Below, one piece after another: positions 50,064 through 58,090 of a stretch of 64,000 nucleotides of DNA (positions are counted from its first letter, which is position 1; each line of letters opens with the position of its first letter). The DNA is from QQUJ01 sp050287605 (GTDB taxonomy: Bacteria; Pseudomonadota; Gammaproteobacteria; QQUJ01), in assembly GCA_050287605.1 (NCBI GenBank), contig JBNKCG010000065.1, positions 1 through 64,000 on the forward strand. Direction: 5' to 3'. The notes below the pieces were generated by a model. That model searched no databases. It had not been told where the DNA came from and saw nothing but the letters and a program-made list of their open reading frames with translations. Both the position numbers and the translations under genes were made by a program.

Positions 50064-51152
50064 TCAACCGCCCTCCCGCTGGCGCTGCAACCGTTCGCGG
50101 ATCTCGCGTTCCAGCCGGTCCACCAAGTCCTCGTCGACCACCTTCTCGGCCGGCTTGCCGTCGCGGTACATGAGGTTGGGCTCTCCCCCGGTGATGCCCA
50201 CGTCGGCGACCTTCGCCTCGCCGGGGCCGTTGACCACGCAGCCGATGACCGCCACGTCGAGCGGTTCGGTGATGTCGGCCAGGCGCTCCTCCAGTGCATT
50301 CACCGTCTTGATCACGTCGAAACGCTGACGCGAGCAGGACGGACAGGCGATGAGATTGATGCCGTGGCTGCGCAGGTGCAGGCTCTTCAGGATATCGAAG
50401 CCCACCTTCACCTCTTCCACCGGATCGGCGGCCAGCGAGACCCGCAAGGTATCGCCGATGCCTTCCGCCAGCAACATCCCCAGACCGACCGCCGACTTGA
50501 CGGTGCCCGAACGCAGTCCGCCCGCTTCGGTGATACCGAGGTGCAGGGGCTGCTCGATCTGGCGCGCCAGCTCGCGGTAGGCTGCCACGGCGGTCAGCAC
50601 ATCCGAGGACTTGATGCTCACTTTGAACTCCTGGAAATCGAGCCGGTCCAGGATTTCCACATGGCGCAGCGCCGATTCCACCAGCGCCTCGGGGGTCGGC
50701 TCGTGGTACTTCTCCAGCAGATCCTTCTCCAGCGAACCGGCGTTGACGCCGATGCGAATGGGGATACCGCGATCGCGCGCGCAGTCCACCACGGCGCGGA
50801 TACGCTCTTCCTTGCCGATGTTGCCGGGGTTGATGCGCAGGCAATCCACTCCCAGCTCCGCGACGCGCAGCGCGATGCGGTAATCGAAGTGGATGTCGGC
50901 CACCAGGGGCACGGTCACCCGGCGGCGAATTTCACCGAACGCGTCGGCGGCCTCCATGGAGGGCACCGAGATGCGTACGATGTCGGCACCGGCGGCGGCG
51001 ATGGCCTGCACCTGCGCCACCGTGGCGGCCACGTCGCAGGTCTCGGTATTGGTCATGCTCTGCACCGCGATGGGCGCGTCGCCGCCCACGGCGACGCTGC
51101 CGACGCGGATCTGGCGCGAGGGGCGGCGCTTTATGGAGAGGGTTGGATGCAC
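50064..51152 (-). CDS. ispG: 4-hydroxy-3-methylbut-2-enyl diphosphate synthase IspG
   Basis: A 362-residue [4Fe-4S] enzyme of the MEP isoprenoid pathway. The N-terminal TIM barrel contains Gln-Ser-Met-Thr-Asn-Thr and Asp-Ile-His-Phe-Asp. The C-terminal domain has the cluster ligands Cys-Pro-Ser-Cys and Cys-Val-Val-Asn-Gly-Pro-Gly-Glu. The start is GTG 51152, with GAGG 6 bp upstream, giving a length close to E. coli IspG (372). Upstream in-frame residues overlap rodZ. It lies between rodZ (40 bp) and hisS. Confidence 0.96.
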   Translation of the reverse strand: MHPTLSIKRRPSRQIRVGSVAVGGDAPIAVQSMTNTETCDVAATVAQVQAIAAAGADIVRISVPSMEAADAFGEIRRRVTVPLVADIHFDYRIALRVAELGVDCLRINPGNIGKEERIRAVVDCARDRGIPIRIGVNAGSLEKDLLEKYHEPTPEALVESALRHVEILDRLDFQEFKVSIKSSDVLTAVAAYRELARQIEQPLHLGITEAGGLRSGTVKSAVGLGMLLAEGIGDTLRVSLAADPVEEVKVGFDILKSLHLRSHGINLIACPSCSRQRFDVIKTVNALEERLADITEPLDVAVIGCVVNGPGEAKVADVGITGGEPNLMYRDGKPAEKVVDEDLVDRLEREIRERLQRQREGG

Positions 51153-51192
51153 AATCGACCTCGGTGGCTGACGGCTGGAGCGCTGTGTGGCG

Positions 51193-52230
51193 CTACTGTC
51201 CGTCGGACGCTGCAGCGCCGAGGGTGACGCGCGCCGTCCCACGGCTGCTGATGCGAATACCGGTTACCGGCTCGCCGTTGTAGCGCATCTGCACGCCCGG
51301 CGCGTTACCCAGAAAGACCCGCAACGGCCCCTGGCCGGTAACCTCCGCGACGCTCCCCGCGTTGAGCAGGCGGTAGATCAGGCGCTCGCCGCTGGCGTCG
51401 GTCACTTCGGCCCACGAATCCTCGCTGACCTCCATCACCAGCCGGTCACTCCCACCCGCCGCCGCGGACACGCTCTGACCGGCGGACATTTCGCTGGTGG
51501 CGGCCTCGGGTGGCGCAACGGCGGCGGGCTGCGCGGGCGCGGCCGTCTGGGCAGGCTCTGCAGTTGGCGCCGTCGTCGCTGCGGCGCTGGTTTCGGGCGT
51601 CGCTTCGGCCGCCGGCAGCGTCAGCGGCCCGGCCGGTTCTGCAGGCTGTGGGGGCAGTGCCCGCGCCTCGTCCATCGGCGGCGGAACCACTGCGGTTTCG
51701 GGGCGGACGTCGCGTTGCTGCTCCGACGGCATTGCCGGCGCCTGAATCACGGCTGCGGCTGCGGGGGCCTCGTGGGATTGCTGGCGCGCCACGAACACGG
51801 AGGGAGGTTCGCCCTGAAACCACGCCACCAGCAGCGCGCCCAGGACGCCCAACACCACCACCGACCCCCACTTCAACAGCAGGTGTTCGCCGCGCCGCTT
51901 GTGGGTGAGTATCGCCCCTTTGGGCACGGCGGGCGGCGCTTCGCGCAGCCCCAGACTCTCGAACGTCCCGATGATCTCGCTCACCGGCAACGCCAGCAGC
52001 TTGGCGTAGCTGCGCAAGTAGCCGCGGGCGAAAAGGATGGAGGGCAGCGCTGCGTAGTCGTCGGCCTCCAGCGCGGCGATGATCCCTTGCTTGAGTTTGA
52101 GCTGCTCGGCCGCGGCGGCCAGCGACAAGCCGCGCGCTTCGCGGGCGGCGCGCAGGCGCGCTCCTGGCCCTCGCGCTGGCGAGGGGGGCGCGTCGGCGGG
52201 GATGTCGTCGGGTCCTAGCTCGGCGTTCAT
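51193..52230 (-). CDS. rodZ: RodZ-like cytoskeletal/membrane protein
   Basis: A 345-residue bitopic protein. There is an N-terminal helix-turn-helix (about 22-92), one membrane helix (about 121-139), a long Ala/Pro/Glu/Thr-rich periplasmic linker (about 150-255) and a C-terminal DUF4115 beta domain (about 260-340). RodZ links MreB filaments to the cell-wall machinery and sets rod shape. The start overlaps pilW by 4 bp. The order pilW-rodZ-ispG is typical of gammaproteobacteria. Confidence 0.95.
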   Translation of the reverse strand: MNAELGPDDIPADAPPSPARGPGARLRAAREARGLSLAAAAEQLKLKQGIIAALEADDYAALPSILFARGYLRSYAKLLALPVSEIIGTFESLGLREAPPAVPKGAILTHKRRGEHLLLKWGSVVVLGVLGALLVAWFQGEPPSVFVARQQSHEAPAAAAVIQAPAMPSEQQRDVRPETAVVPPPMDEARALPPQPAEPAGPLTLPAAEATPETSAAATTAPTAEPAQTAAPAQPAAVAPPEAATSEMSAGQSVSAAAGGSDRLVMEVSEDSWAEVTDASGERLIYRLLNAGSVAEVTGQGPLRVFLGNAPGVQMRYNGEPVTGIRISSRGTARVTLGAAASDGQ

Positions 52231-52982
52231 GGGCGTTTCGACGCCTCGAGAAGCTGCGCCTCCTCCGAATCGGGGTACTGGCCCTGCAACAGCAGCGAAT
52301 AGCTGGACACGGCGTTGCGGTCACCCAGCTCACGTTCCACCTGAATTCCCAACCACAGCGTTTGCGGGTTGTGCTTCGCCACCGCCAGATAGCGTTGCAG
52401 GTAACCGCGTGCGCTCAACGCGTTGCCCTTTTCGAAGCTGATGCGTGCCATCTGAAACAGTGCGACAGGGTACTGGGGATTGCGGCGCAAGGCGCCGCGC
52501 AGGTACTGCTCGGCCGCGTCGCGATCGCGTGCACGTACGCACTGGCCGGCGTTGGTGAGCGCCACTTCCGGTTGCGGATAGAGAGGATTGTCAACGGCCG
52601 CCTCGAAGTGTTTCAACGCTTCGTCCACCTTCCCCGTGCGGCACAGGTAAACACCATAGGCGTTGCGCGCGTAGGAGTTCTGGGGATCGAGTTCGACCGC
52701 CTTGGCGTAGTGGCCGTCCGCTTTGTCGGGCCGCCCCAGGCTTTCGTAGGCCACCGCCACCGCAGCGTGCGCCTTAGCGTTGCTGGGATCCTGTTCGATC
52801 GCCCGCAGCAACTTGCCCAGCGCCCGTTCCGAATCGCGCTCACGCAGGTAGCTCAACCCCAGTTCGGTGTTGATTTGCGAACTCTTGGCGAGCTGTGCCT
52901 CCTCCTGGCGCACCGCTGCGCTGCTACAGGCGCTGAGCGCAATGAGCGCCGCACACGCCAGACCGACTCTTGCTCCCGTCAT
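52227..52982 (-). CDS. pilW: type IV pilus biogenesis lipoprotein PilW (PilF)
   Basis: A 251-residue lipoprotein. The signal ends in Ser-Ala-Cys (Cys19) and the mature part consists of about six TPR helices pairs (about 35-250), with Ala-His-Ala-Ala-Val-Ala-Val-Ala-Tyr-Glu-Ser-Leu-Gly and Tyr-Ala-Arg-Asn-Ala-Tyr-Gly among them. It stabilises the PilQ secretin in the outer membrane of piliated species. Type IV pilus structural genes are not in this window. It overlaps rlmN and rodZ by 4 bp each. Confidence 0.92.
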   Translation of the reverse strand: MTGARVGLACAALIALSACSSAAVRQEEAQLAKSSQINTELGLSYLRERDSERALGKLLRAIEQDPSNAKAHAAVAVAYESLGRPDKADGHYAKAVELDPQNSYARNAYGVYLCRTGKVDEALKHFEAAVDNPLYPQPEVALTNAGQCVRARDRDAAEQYLRGALRRNPQYPVALFQMARISFEKGNALSARGYLQRYLAVAKHNPQTLWLGIQVERELGDRNAVSSYSLLLQGQYPDSEEAQLLEASKRP

Positions 52983-54103
52983 GGGCGCACCTCGACGATG
53001 GGGGTGATCGTGTGCCCGAGCCGGCGGTTCTGCACCTTGCCGGCGAGCTGGCCGCAGGCGGCGTCGATATCCTGGCCGCGCGGCTTGCGCGTCACGGCCA
53101 TGATACCGGCCCCCAGCAGGACATCGCGAAAGGCATCCAGCGTCGCGTTGTCCGACGGCCGGTAGGGTGCGCCGGGGTAGGGATTGAACGGAATCAGATT
53201 GACCTTGGAAGGGATTCCGCGCAACAGTCTGACCAGCGTGCGCGCCTCCTGCAGCGAATCATTGACGCCGTCGAGCATGATGTACTCCCAGGTGATGCGC
53301 CGCCGGTTGTCGGTGCCAATGAAATCGCGGCACGCAGCGAGCAGTTCGCGGATGGGATACTTGCAGTTAATCGGCACCAGCCGATCGCGCAACTCGTCGT
53401 CCACGGCGTGCAACGAGACCGCCAGACTGACATCGGAAGCCTGCGCCAGACGCCGCAACCCGGGCACCACCCCCGCAGTGCTCAGCGTCACCCGGCGCTT
53501 GGAGATACCAAATCCCAAATCGTCCATCATCAACTGGCAGGCGCGGATCACGTTATCCACGTTGAGCAGCGGCTCACCCATGCCCATCAACACCACGTTG
53601 GTGATGAGCCGGGTATCGTTGACGCCCGGCCATGCACCGTCGCCCGCCGCCGAACTACCCAGACACCCGTTGGCCACCCACACCTGGCCGATGATCTCGG
53701 CGGTGGTGAGATTGCGGTTGAAGCCCTGCTGGGCGGTGACGCAAAAGGCGCAATCCAGCGGGCAGCCAACCTGCGAGGAGACGCACAAGGTGCCGCGATC
53801 CCCGTCGGGGATGAACACGGTCTCGATGCAATTGCCGTCAACCAGTCGCAGCAACCACTTGCGCGTGCCGTCGGCCGACACCTGGTCGGTCACCACCTCG
53901 GGCAGGCCGATCGCCGCGTGCTCTGCAAGCTGCGTACGCAGGCCCTTGCTGAGATTGGTCATCGCGCTGAAATCGGTCACGCCCAGGTGATAGATCCACT
54001 TCATCACCTGATGGGCACGAAACCCCTTCTCACCCTGTTGGGTGAAGAAGGCTTCCAGCCCGGTACGATCAAGATCCAGCAGATTGACGCGTGTCTCGCT
54101 CAA
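52979..54103 (-). CDS. rlmN: 23S rRNA/tRNA adenine C2-methyltransferase RlmN
   Basis: A 374-residue radical-SAM enzyme methylating A2503 of 23S rRNA and A37 of some tRNAs. The cluster motif Cys-x3-Cys-x2-Cys (Gly-Cys-Pro-Leu-Asp-Cys-Ala-Phe-Cys) is near residue 115, Met-Gly-Met-Gly-Glu-Pro near 176, and the catalytic C-terminal Cys in Ala-Ala-Cys-Gly-Gln-Leu. I chose TTG 54103, preceded by AAGAG, because the protein then has family length and starts 10 bp after ndk. Earlier in-frame codons lie inside ndk. Confidence 0.94.
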   Translation of the reverse strand: MSETRVNLLDLDRTGLEAFFTQQGEKGFRAHQVMKWIYHLGVTDFSAMTNLSKGLRTQLAEHAAIGLPEVVTDQVSADGTRKWLLRLVDGNCIETVFIPDGDRGTLCVSSQVGCPLDCAFCVTAQQGFNRNLTTAEIIGQVWVANGCLGSSAAGDGAWPGVNDTRLITNVVLMGMGEPLLNVDNVIRACQLMMDDLGFGISKRRVTLSTAGVVPGLRRLAQASDVSLAVSLHAVDDELRDRLVPINCKYPIRELLAACRDFIGTDNRRRITWEYIMLDGVNDSLQEARTLVRLLRGIPSKVNLIPFNPYPGAPYRPSDNATLDAFRDVLLGAGIMAVTRKPRGQDIDAACGQLAGKVQNRRLGHTITPIVEVRP

Positions 54104-54113
54104 ACGCTTGCTC

Positions 54114-54545
54114 TTAGCGGGTGCGAGGACAGATCTCACCCTCGCCGAAGAAATAGGCGATCTCGACGCGTGCAGTGTCGGGCCCGTCGGAACCGTGTAC
54201 GGCATTCTCGCTCACGTCGTCGGCAAAGTCGGCGCGAATGGTACCGGCGGCGGCCTCCTTGGGATTGGTCGCCCCCATCACTTCGCGATTCTTGGCGATG
54301 GCGTTGTCACCCTCCAGCACCTGCACCATGACCGGTCCCGAGACCATGAAGTCGACCAGATCCTTGAAGAAGGGGCGCTCTTTGTGCACCGCGTAGAAAC
54401 CCTCGGCCTGTTCCCGGGTGAGGTGCAGCATCTTGGACGCGACGATGCGCAGTCCCGCCTTCTCGAAGCGGCTGTAGATCTCGCCGATCACGTTCTTGGC
54501 AACAGCATCGGGTTTGACTATGGAAAAGGTGCGTTCGATCGCCAT
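54114..54545 (-). CDS. ndk: nucleoside diphosphate kinase Ndk
   Basis: A 143-residue enzyme that transfers phosphate among nucleoside tri- and diphosphates through a phosphohistidine, His117 in Asn-Ala-Val-His-Gly-Ser-Asp. The start Met-Ala-Ile-Glu-Arg-Thr-Phe-Ser-Ile-Val-Lys-Pro-Asp-Ala-Val is canonical and the length equals E. coli Ndk (143). It precedes rlmN on the minus strand. The 231 bp upstream to iscA holds only a weak hairpin. Confidence 0.98.
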   Translation of the reverse strand: MAIERTFSIVKPDAVAKNVIGEIYSRFEKAGLRIVASKMLHLTREQAEGFYAVHKERPFFKDLVDFMVSGPVMVQVLEGDNAIAKNREVMGATNPKEAAAGTIRADFADDVSENAVHGSDGPDTARVEIAYFFGEGEICPRTR

Positions 54546-54569
54546 TCACTAAGCTCCTAGATATGACAA

Positions 54570-54589
54570 GCCCGCGCCTGACCGCGGGC
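54570..54589 (-). terminator. weak hairpin between iscA and ndk
   Basis: GCCCGCG (54570-54576) and CGCGGGC (54583-54589) form a 7-bp stem with a 6-nt loop. On the minus strand the stem is followed by TTGTCATATCT, only moderately T-rich. It may end the isc transcript before ndk. Confidence 0.35.
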
Positions 54590-54776
54590 CGGGAAAATCA
54601 ACGCGTTAGTTTACCGCCATGGCGCCGGCCTAGGCAACGCAAGCCCGGCCGGGGGGAGCACTAAAGAGCTTGATCTATGAAGAAAACAGGGGATTTTCGC
54701 GCGCCACCACACTGCATCCGTCGGCAGCCGCAGAGCACACCGCCACGTACAGACACCGTCATGTTTCGATGGTGTT

Positions 54777-55100
54777 TCAGACGCTGAAGCTTGTCCCGCA
54801 GCCGCAGGTGGACTTGACGTTGGGGTTGTTGAACTTAAAACCCTCGTTGAGTCCCTCTTTGGCGTAGTCGAGTTCCATACCTTCCAGATAGGGCAGGCTC
54901 TCTTTATCGACCAGCAGTTTGACGCCCAGGGACTCGAAGACCACGTCGTCCTCACCGATCTCCCGGGCGAAATCCACGATGTAGGAGAGCCCGGAACACC
55001 CGGACGGTTTGACGCCGACCCGTACGCCGACGGTCTCACTACGCGCCTCAAGAAAGCCGCGCACCCGTTCTGCCGCGGAGGGGGTAAGTGTCAATGTCAT
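54777..55100 (-). CDS. iscA: iron-sulfur assembly protein IscA (A-type carrier)
   Basis: A 107-residue A-type carrier starting at ATG 55100. The three metal-binding cysteines are Cys35 in Ser-Gly-Cys-Ser-Gly and Cys-Gly-Cys near residues 100-102. It begins Met-Thr-Leu-Thr-Leu-Thr-Pro. A-type carriers pass Fe-S clusters to target proteins. It follows the desulfurase genes after 34 bp in the same direction and is the last gene of the cluster. ErpA or SufA type cannot be excluded from sequence, but the iscR-iscS context favours IscA. Confidence 0.92.
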   Translation of the reverse strand: MTLTLTPSAAERVRGFLEARSETVGVRVGVKPSGCSGLSYIVDFAREIGEDDVVFESLGVKLLVDKESLPYLEGMELDYAKEGLNEGFKFNNPNVKSTCGCGTSFSV

Positions 55101-55134
55101 AACGATACCTCTTGCAGGGATGTTAATCGCGCCT

Positions 55135-56328
55135 TCAGCAGCAACCGTCGGCTGCGAGGGCGTTCCACTCCGGCGACAGCTCGCGCAACTGAGTGACCTT
55201 GTCGCATACCGCCGCGACGGTGAAATCGATCTCCTCTTCGCTGGTGTAGCGTCCCACTGAAAAGCGGATCGAACCTTCGGCCAGCTCCGCGCTGCGCCCC
55301 AGGGCACGCAGCACGTAAGACGGTTCGCGGCTGGCCGATGAACAGGCCGATCCGGAACTGAGGGCGACGTCGCCCAGGGCCATCATCAACGTCTCGCTGT
55401 CGATACCGACGAAGCTCACGTTGAGATTGCCGGCAACACGACGCTCCAGATCGCCATTCAGACAGATCGCGGGCAGCCACTGCAGCCCTTCCCAAAGCCG
55501 GTTGCGCAGGCGGCGGATGCGCTCGTTCTCCAGCTCCATCCGTTCGCCGGCAATGCGATAGGTCTCACCCATGCCGACGATCTGATGGGTCGCCAACGTC
55601 CCCGAGCGCAGGCCGCGCTCGTGCCCGCCGCCGTGAATCTGCGCCACCAGTGCCACCTCGGGCGCGCGGCGCACGTAGAGCGCACCGATGCCCTTGGGCC
55701 CGTAGAGCTTGTGCGCCGACAACGACATCAGATCAACGGGCCAGCGACGCAGATCGATATCGATCTTGCCGGCACTCTGCGCCGCATCCACGTGAAACAG
55801 AATCCCGCGTTCGCGCGCCAATTCGCCGATGGCGGCGATATCCTGGATTACGCCGATCTCGTTGTTGACGTGCATGACCGAGAGCAGCGCCGTATCGTCG
55901 CGCAGCGCCCCCCGTACTTTGTCCAGATCCAGCAGCCCGCTGGATTCGGGGCGCAGATAGGTCACCTCGAAGCCTTGGATCTCCAGATAGCGGAAACAGT
56001 CGAGCACCGATTTGTGCTCGGTCATCACCGTCACCAGATGGCGCCGTCCGTCCTGGCGCGCCTGCGCGGCTCCTTTGATGGCGAGGTTGTTGGACTCCGT
56101 CGCGCCCGAGGTCCACACCAGATCCTCGGCTTCGCAGCGAATCAGGTCCGCCACCTGGTGCCGTGCGCGCTCCACCGCCGCCTCGGCATGGCGGCCGAAG
56201 CGGTGCGAGCGCGAGGCCGGATTGCCGAACGCGCCCTCACGGGTGAGGTATTCGGCCATGCGCGCCGCCACCCGTTCGTCCACCGGGGTGGTAGCCGCGT
56301 AATCCAGATAGATGGGGCGCTTGATCAT
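55135..56328 (-). CDS. iscS: cysteine desulfurase IscS with Cys-Cys C-terminus
   Basis: A 397-residue PLP desulfurase very close to E. coli IscS in its core. The cofactor Lys207 is in Ser-Ala-His-Lys-Leu-Tyr-Gly and the persulfide Cys329 in Ser-Gly-Ser-Ala-Cys-Ser-Ser-Ala, with Glu-Pro-Ser-Tyr-Val-Leu following. It takes sulfur from cysteine for Fe-S clusters, tRNA thiolation and TusA. The C-terminus departs from E. coli IscS after Leu-Ser-Pro-Glu-Trp. The usual extension that contacts the scaffold IscU is missing and the protein ends Asp-Gly-Cys-Cys. No iscU gene follows. Confidence 0.95.
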   Translation of the reverse strand: MIKRPIYLDYAATTPVDERVAARMAEYLTREGAFGNPASRSHRFGRHAEAAVERARHQVADLIRCEAEDLVWTSGATESNNLAIKGAAQARQDGRRHLVTVMTEHKSVLDCFRYLEIQGFEVTYLRPESSGLLDLDKVRGALRDDTALLSVMHVNNEIGVIQDIAAIGELARERGILFHVDAAQSAGKIDIDLRRWPVDLMSLSAHKLYGPKGIGALYVRRAPEVALVAQIHGGGHERGLRSGTLATHQIVGMGETYRIAGERMELENERIRRLRNRLWEGLQWLPAICLNGDLERRVAGNLNVSFVGIDSETLMMALGDVALSSGSACSSASREPSYVLRALGRSAELAEGSIRFSVGRYTSEEEIDFTVAAVCDKVTQLRELSPEWNALAADGCC

Positions 56329-56383
56329 CGTTTCAATCGGTCATTGGCGAGGGGCCGTCGATTCAGCCTGTTGTGACTGCACG

Positions 56384-57526
56384 CTAGGCGAAGCGTTCCG
56401 TCAACATTGGCGCCATGCGCTGACGCAGCGCCTGCAACGCTGCGATCAGCCGATCCACGTCGTCCCGCTGGTTGCCCATGCCCACGCTGACCCGTATCGC
56501 GCTAAACGCCTCCTCACGCGGTACGCCCATGGCCATCAACACGTGGCTGGGATCGGGGCTGCCGCTGTGGCAGGCCGAACCGCTGGACACGGCGATCCCC
56601 TGGCGATCCAGATGCAGCAGCGCCGTTTCGCCGTCGATTCCCGCCAGCGTGAACATCACGGTATTGGGCAGTCGCTGCGCCGTCGCCCCGAGCACGCGGG
56701 TACCCGGCAGTTCCGCAAGGCGCGCGATGCAGTAATCGCGCAGCCCTTGGGCATGGTTCCGGCGCTCGTCCAGTTCGGCAGCCGCCAGTTCCGCCGCGCG
56801 GCCAAAACCCACGATGGCAGCCACGTTCTCGGTACCCGAACGCAACCCGCGCTCCTGTCCGCCGCCGTACAACACGGGACGCAAGTCCAGCGATTTGTCG
56901 ACGATCAACGCCCCCGCACCCTTGGGGCCGTTGATCTTGTGGGCCGACAGGCTCATCAGCTGCACGCCGGTAGCGGCGAACCGCAACGGCAGCTTGCCCG
57001 CCCATTGCACCGCATCGGTATGCATCACGACACCGTGGCGCGCCGCCACTTCAGCCAGCTCGGAGACCGGTTGCAGCACGCCGGTCTCGTTGTTGGCGGC
57101 CATCACCGAACAGAGCCGGGTGGCCGGCGTCAGGAGCTCGGAAAAACGCTGCGGCAGAACGCGCCCCGCGCCGTCCACCGGAACCTGCAGCACCTCCCAG
57201 CCGTAGCGTTGCAGCCCTTGAGCCGGCTCCAGAACGCTGGGATGCTCCACGGCGCTCACCAACAGGCGCCCGGGCGGCAGGCTCTGCGCCACGCCCCACA
57301 GCGCCAGGTTGTTGGCCTCGGTACCGCCGCTGGTGCAGATCACCTGCACCGGCTGCACCCCGAGCCACGCCGCCACCTGCTCGCGCGCGCACTCCACGGC
57401 GCTGCGGGCAGCGCGTCCGGCACGGTGGACGCTGGAGGGGTTGCCGCAACCGAGATACGGCAGCATGGCGTCACGGACCCGCTCGTCGAGCGGGCTCGTG
57501 GCATTGTGGTCGAGGTGGAGGATCAT
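56384..57526 (-). CDS. second cysteine desulfurase (NifS/IscS-like)
   Basis: A 380-residue PLP desulfurase in tandem with iscS. Lys197 in Ser-Ala-His-Lys-Ile-Asn-Gly binds the cofactor and Cys319 in Ser-Gly-Ser-Ala-Cys-His-Ser-Gly is the persulfide residue. It begins Met-Ile-Leu-His-Leu-Asp-His-Asn-Ala-Thr and is more like NifS-type desulfurases than its neighbour. It lies between iscR (30 bp) and iscS (55 bp), so the two should be co-transcribed under IscR. Its dedicated sulfur acceptor is unknown. Confidence 0.93.
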   Translation of the reverse strand: MILHLDHNATSPLDERVRDAMLPYLGCGNPSSVHRAGRAARSAVECAREQVAAWLGVQPVQVICTSGGTEANNLALWGVAQSLPPGRLLVSAVEHPSVLEPAQGLQRYGWEVLQVPVDGAGRVLPQRFSELLTPATRLCSVMAANNETGVLQPVSELAEVAARHGVVMHTDAVQWAGKLPLRFAATGVQLMSLSAHKINGPKGAGALIVDKSLDLRPVLYGGGQERGLRSGTENVAAIVGFGRAAELAAAELDERRNHAQGLRDYCIARLAELPGTRVLGATAQRLPNTVMFTLAGIDGETALLHLDRQGIAVSSGSACHSGSPDPSHVLMAMGVPREEAFSAIRVSVGMGNQRDDVDRLIAALQALRQRMAPMLTERFA

Positions 57527-57556
57527 GGGCGCGGAAGCCGGCTTCCGCTCACCGCG

Positions 57557-58027
57557 TCAGGATACGGCCGATTCAACCGTCATCCGCTGAACACGATGAT
57601 CCTGGCGCTCGGAGACCTCCCGCACCCCGTTGCGATCCACCAGCTGTCCGAGCGAGATGTTGCTGAGAAAGCCCTGGATCCGTTCGCTCAGATCACACCA
57701 CAGCTCGTGGGTCAGACAGTTGCCGTCTTCCTGGCAATTGCCCAGACCGCCGCACTTGCGGATGTCCACATCCTCGTCCACGGCGGAGATCACCTCGATA
57801 ACCGGGATGTCTGCGGCCGCCCGCGCCAAGCGGTAGCCGCCGCCCGGCCCGCGCACGCTGCTCACCAATCCGCGGCGACGCAGACGCGAAAAGAGTTGCT
57901 CCAGATAGGACAGGGAGATCCCCTGACGCCGGGAAATGTCCGCCAGCGTGATGGGGCCGTCCTTGTAGTGAATCGCAAGATCCAGCATTGCGGTTACGGC
58001 ATAGCGCCCTTTGGTCGTCAGTCTCAT
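57557..58027 (-). CDS. iscR: Fe-S cluster sensing regulator IscR
   Basis: A 156-residue Rrf2-family regulator. The N-terminal winged helix begins Met-Arg-Leu-Thr-Thr-Lys-Gly-Arg-Tyr-Ala. The cluster ligands Cys92, Cys98, Cys104 and His107 sit exactly at E. coli IscR positions. Holo-IscR represses isc operons; apo-IscR controls other genes. It is the first gene of iscR-desulfurase-iscS-iscA, and its promoter overlaps the end of cysE. ATG 58027 has GGAG upstream. Confidence 0.97.
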   Translation of the reverse strand: MRLTTKGRYAVTAMLDLAIHYKDGPITLADISRRQGISLSYLEQLFSRLRRRGLVSSVRGPGGGYRLARAAADIPVIEVISAVDEDVDIRKCGGLGNCQEDGNCLTHELWCDLSERIQGFLSNISLGQLVDRNGVREVSERQDHRVQRMTVESAVS

Positions 58028-58059
58028 GGCTGTACTCCGCCTCAGTAACGGTGATCGAA

Positions 58060-58090
58060 ATTATCCTACAAACATTAGTGTTTATGTCAA
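58060..58090 (-). promoter_or_regulatory. putative iscR promoter with internal inverted repeat
   Basis: On the minus strand TTGACA (58085-58090) overlaps the cysE stop codon. Either TAGGAT (16-bp spacer) or GATAAT (58060-58065, 19-bp spacer) could be the -10. Between them lies an inverted repeat, AAACA-CTAA-TGTTT (58070-58083), a plausible operator for IscR or another dimeric regulator. It does not match the full E. coli type 1 IscR consensus. Confidence 0.5.

Noticed and set aside
52979..54205. Longer rlmN starting inside ndk
   Set aside because: The extra 34 residues are not family-like and overlap the certain ndk gene; TTG 54103 gives a normal-length protein.
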